Below, piece by piece: positions 5,949 to 7,613 of a stretch of 7,613 nt of DNA (positions are counted from its first letter, which is position 1; each line of letters opens with the position of its first letter). Source of the DNA: Actinomycetota bacterium (lineage in GTDB: Bacteria > Actinomycetota > Humimicrobiia > Humimicrobiales > Humimicrobiaceae); assembly GCA_003155275.1 (NCBI GenBank), contig PMCC01000119.1, positions 1-7,613 on the forward strand, read 5' to 3'. Below the pieces are notes generated by a model that worked only from the letters and a program-made list of their open reading frames with translations, was not told the origin of the DNA and made no database searches. The position numbers and the translations under genes are program-made.

Positions 5949-7046
5949 GTGGAAAAAAGGTTTTTAAGATTTTTTCTATTTTTTATTTCAGTAATATTAA
6001 TATGCAGTTTTCTTATTATAAATGGATGCGCCAGGAATGGCTCCGGTGCGGCATCTGATAGCAGCCAGGCATCAGCTGAAAGTGAGCCTGATAAGATACC
6101 AACTGAAACTGAGAGCTTGCTCCTGGAGAGCCAAGCAGAGATCACTGAAGAATCTATTTCTACAACAGAAAATCTGCTCTCAGAGGAAGAAGTGCTTGCA
6201 GAGACTAAAAATATGTTAACCCGTGAGGTGCAGCCTTTAATCTTCCTGGCATTCCTAAACGATAATATCACTGCCCTGAGCCTGGAGAATGCAAACACAG
6301 CTTTTGATGATCTTGAAAAACTTTTAAAGATATATGAAGTTAAATATACTGACAAACTGCTTTCCGGAAAAGATGGCAATTACCAGATTCAGCTTAATGA
6401 TTTTGTTCTTGAAAACCCTGGTGAAAAAGTTGGCGAGCTGACAAAAGATCAGGTTTTGGCAATACCTGATTCTGACCTTAAAAATCTGCTTTTTGAAATT
6501 TTTGACAGTGGTTATAAATTGATAAACCTGGAAGGTTCGTGGTATCCAATAATAGATTATAGCAGATATGAAGTATTTATTGATTATTTGTCAGATGATT
6601 ACGGTGCATATATTTTATTTAGAGCTTTGGAATCAAATCAAATATTTGCCAAAGATGCTGCCCTTCAAATAACCTGGGATGAGCTTGCTTCAAGAGTGCT
6701 GGCTATTGAGGATTTTTTATTAAAATATCCTGCCAGTAATAAATACGTGGAGATGGGAAACAGTTATTATAACTATCTGATGTTTTATTATATTGGTATG
6801 GACAATACTCCAGCATTTGATTATGATACTAATAAGTTTAAAAATGAAGTTCTTGCCAGTTACAACAAAATGGTCTCCGGTCCTGAGAACAACAGATTTT
6901 TCACTGTAGAATTGATAAGCAAATACCTGGATGTTATTGCGCAAAACAATAATACCATTAATGAAAATGTTAGAAAATATATAAGGGATTCATATCTGCG
7001 GGTTGAAAATAAATATGGAATTTTAAACCCTTATACAGGTACATAG
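5949..7046 (+). CDS. Lipoprotein of unknown function
   Basis: The 365-residue product starts with a lipoprotein signal: basic KRFLR, a hydrophobic stretch (FFLFFISVILICSFLII) and the lipobox-like IINGC with lipidated Cys27. After cleavage it would be anchored on the outer face of the membrane. Residues 28-80 are a Ser/Glu/Thr-rich linker of low complexity. Residues 80-360 appear largely alpha-helical, with many Tyr, Asp and Asn; segments such as SWYPIIDYSRYEVFIDYL and FLLKYPASNKYVEMGNSYYN recall helical-repeat lipoproteins seen as hypothetical proteins in clostridia-like genomes. I know no function for them. No catalytic motif is visible. The start is a GTG, chosen because AGGGG (5937-5941) lies seven bases upstream and because the signal peptide begins right there; the next Met is far inside the protein. 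A weak promoter (TTGCTG/TATAAA, 5865-5894) may serve it. The 3' end faces the convergent gene. Confidence 0.85.
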   Translation: MEKRFLRFFLFFISVILICSFLIINGCARNGSGAASDSSQASAESEPDKIPTETESLLLESQAEITEESISTTENLLSEEEVLAETKNMLTREVQPLIFLAFLNDNITALSLENANTAFDDLEKLLKIYEVKYTDKLLSGKDGNYQIQLNDFVLENPGEKVGELTKDQVLAIPDSDLKNLLFEIFDSGYKLINLEGSWYPIIDYSRYEVFIDYLSDDYGAYILFRALESNQIFAKDAALQITWDELASRVLAIEDFLLKYPASNKYVEMGNSYYNYLMFYYIGMDNTPAFDYDTNKFKNEVLASYNKMVSGPENNRFFTVELISKYLDVIAQNNNTINENVRKYIRDSYLRVENKYGILNPYTGT

Positions 7047-7078
7047 GCTTCCATTGTTTCAAATCCTTTCAATCATTT

Positions 7079-7106
7079 TTTAAATAATTAAATAATTTAA
7101 ATTTTT
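7079..7106. terminator. AT-only dyad between convergent genes, possible two-way terminator
   Basis: TTTAAATAATT (7079-7089) and AATAATTTAAA (7091-7101) are complementary except for one pair, and TTTTT follows at 7102-7106. It lies 32 bases past the lipoprotein stop and between two genes whose ends face each other, where a bidirectional terminator is expected. The stem contains no G or C, so as an RNA hairpin it is weak. Confidence 0.33.
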
Positions 7107-7182
7107 CCCTTCCACTATTAAAAAGTGTGATTATAGGTGGATTAATGCAGATATTGATATCAGTTCATTCAAATCGTTATGA

Positions 7183-7613
7183 TTATTCACCATCCGCCGG
7201 TTGCTGTCTGGATATAGCTATTGGTTTGTCGTCACTGCTGGGATCAAGACTGTAAGTGACATTTGAGGGCATACCCCTAAATGTATAACCAGTAAAGATT
7301 GCACATATCCTGGAATAAATAGATGTTTCAAGCATTTGTTTCATAGTCCAAGTAATTGGACATGTAAATCTTGCCACACCAGAATCATCTGTATTCGCTG
7401 TCCCAAGATAAATATCCACTCTCCCACTTGAAGTATAAGTGTACAAGTAAAATTTAATAATTCTGTCTTCATGTATATCATACTCCTGTGCAAATGCGGG
7501 CAATAAGGTTAAGATTGCAGCAGGAACAAGATTATTATCAATAATATTACCATTGTAGTCTGCATTAACAGTTACAGGATAAACAAACACAATTGTATTG
7601 CTGGCAGGGCCAC
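7183..7613 (-). CDS. 3' end of a gene for an Ig-like-repeat surface or secreted protein (partial)
   Basis: The open frame runs from the right edge to a TAA at 7183-7185 (reverse strand), giving about 142 residues. It continues upstream of the GTG at 7588-7590 in the same frame (GPASNTI), so that GTG is probably internal and the true start lies outside the window. Near the end is VDIYLGTANTDDSGVARF, followed by ICAIFTGYTFRGMPSNVTYS. This matches the pattern of bacterial Ig-like domains of the Big_3 type, roughly lGtatTd-nGvAtf then a-f-Gd--y--S, found in exported adhesins and cell-wall proteins. The part before it (TIVFVYPVTVNADYNGNIID) is likely another beta-strand segment. No transmembrane helix or sorting signal is seen at the C-terminus, which ends in the hydrophilic RQQPADGE. 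The specific function and full length cannot be judged here. The gene converges on the lipoprotein gene, with about 136 nt between the stops. Confidence 0.7.
   Translation of the reverse strand, partial: GPASNTIVFVYPVTVNADYNGNIIDNNLVPAAILTLLPAFAQEYDIHEDRIIKFYLYTYTSSGRVDIYLGTANTDDSGVARFTCPITWTMKQMLETSIYSRICAIFTGYTFRGMPSNVTYSLDPSSDDKPIAISRQQPADGE

Noticed and set aside
5920..7161. Shared GATATTGATAT at about 5920-5930 and 7150-7160
   Set aside because: Only two copies of a short AT-rich word with differing flanks; this is expected by chance and shows no repeat structure.
7145..7255. 36-codon plus-strand ORF with AGGTGG upstream
   Set aside because: It runs antisense into the 3' end of the Ig-like gene, whose frame has a recognisable domain pattern; the ribosome site is only four bases away and the peptide matches nothing I know.

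Overview
The window looks like chromosomal DNA of a bacterium with low to moderate GC. Ile is often ATA and Arg is often AGA or AGG. The ribosome sites are ordinary (AGGA, AAAGGA, AGGGG), and there is a Gram-positive-type LexA/SOS box (CGAAC-N4-GTTYG). This suits a Firmicutes/Clostridia-like lineage or a low-GC deep-branching actinobacterial or other Terrabacteria lineage. No gene here fixes the species. A DnaE2-type polymerase is commoner in Actinobacteria and Proteobacteria than in Firmicutes, which leans slightly toward the second option.

Layout. Positions 1-137 (minus strand) hold only the last part of a catalase, abruptly cut from its N-terminal portion. Positions 138-406 are AT-rich and hold a promoter, an SOS box lying over the expected transcription start, and a leader of about 110 nt with a hairpin. 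Next come two plus-strand genes that probably form one operon: a C-family error-prone polymerase resembling DnaE2/ImuC (407-4042) and a Y-family polymerase IV, DinB (4177-5370). The 134-nt gap between them holds a doubtful 32-codon basic ORF. After a gap with its own extended -10 promoter comes a small membrane protein with a seven-His run and a C-terminal SHOCT motif (5538-5789). A lipoprotein of unknown function follows (5949-7046). Converging on it from the right edge is the 3' end of a gene for an exported-looking protein with a bacterial Ig-like repeat (7613-7183, minus).

How the genes fit together. The main system is the damage-inducible polymerase pair. In the classical mutasome (ImuA-ImuB-ImuC/DnaE2), the DnaE2-type enzyme partners a catalytically dead Y-family protein, ImuB, which supplies clamp binding. 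Here the partner is a DinB with all its catalytic acidic residues, and no ImuA or ImuB is seen. The DnaE2-like protein also carries a Pro-rich insertion in its PHP domain and a long low-complexity linker with no recognisable clamp motif. The reading as an SOS-controlled two-polymerase cassette is inference from the motifs and gene order. The other genes appear to be envelope functions unrelated to DNA repair, although a second LexA-like dyad overlaps the ribosome site of the lipoprotein gene.
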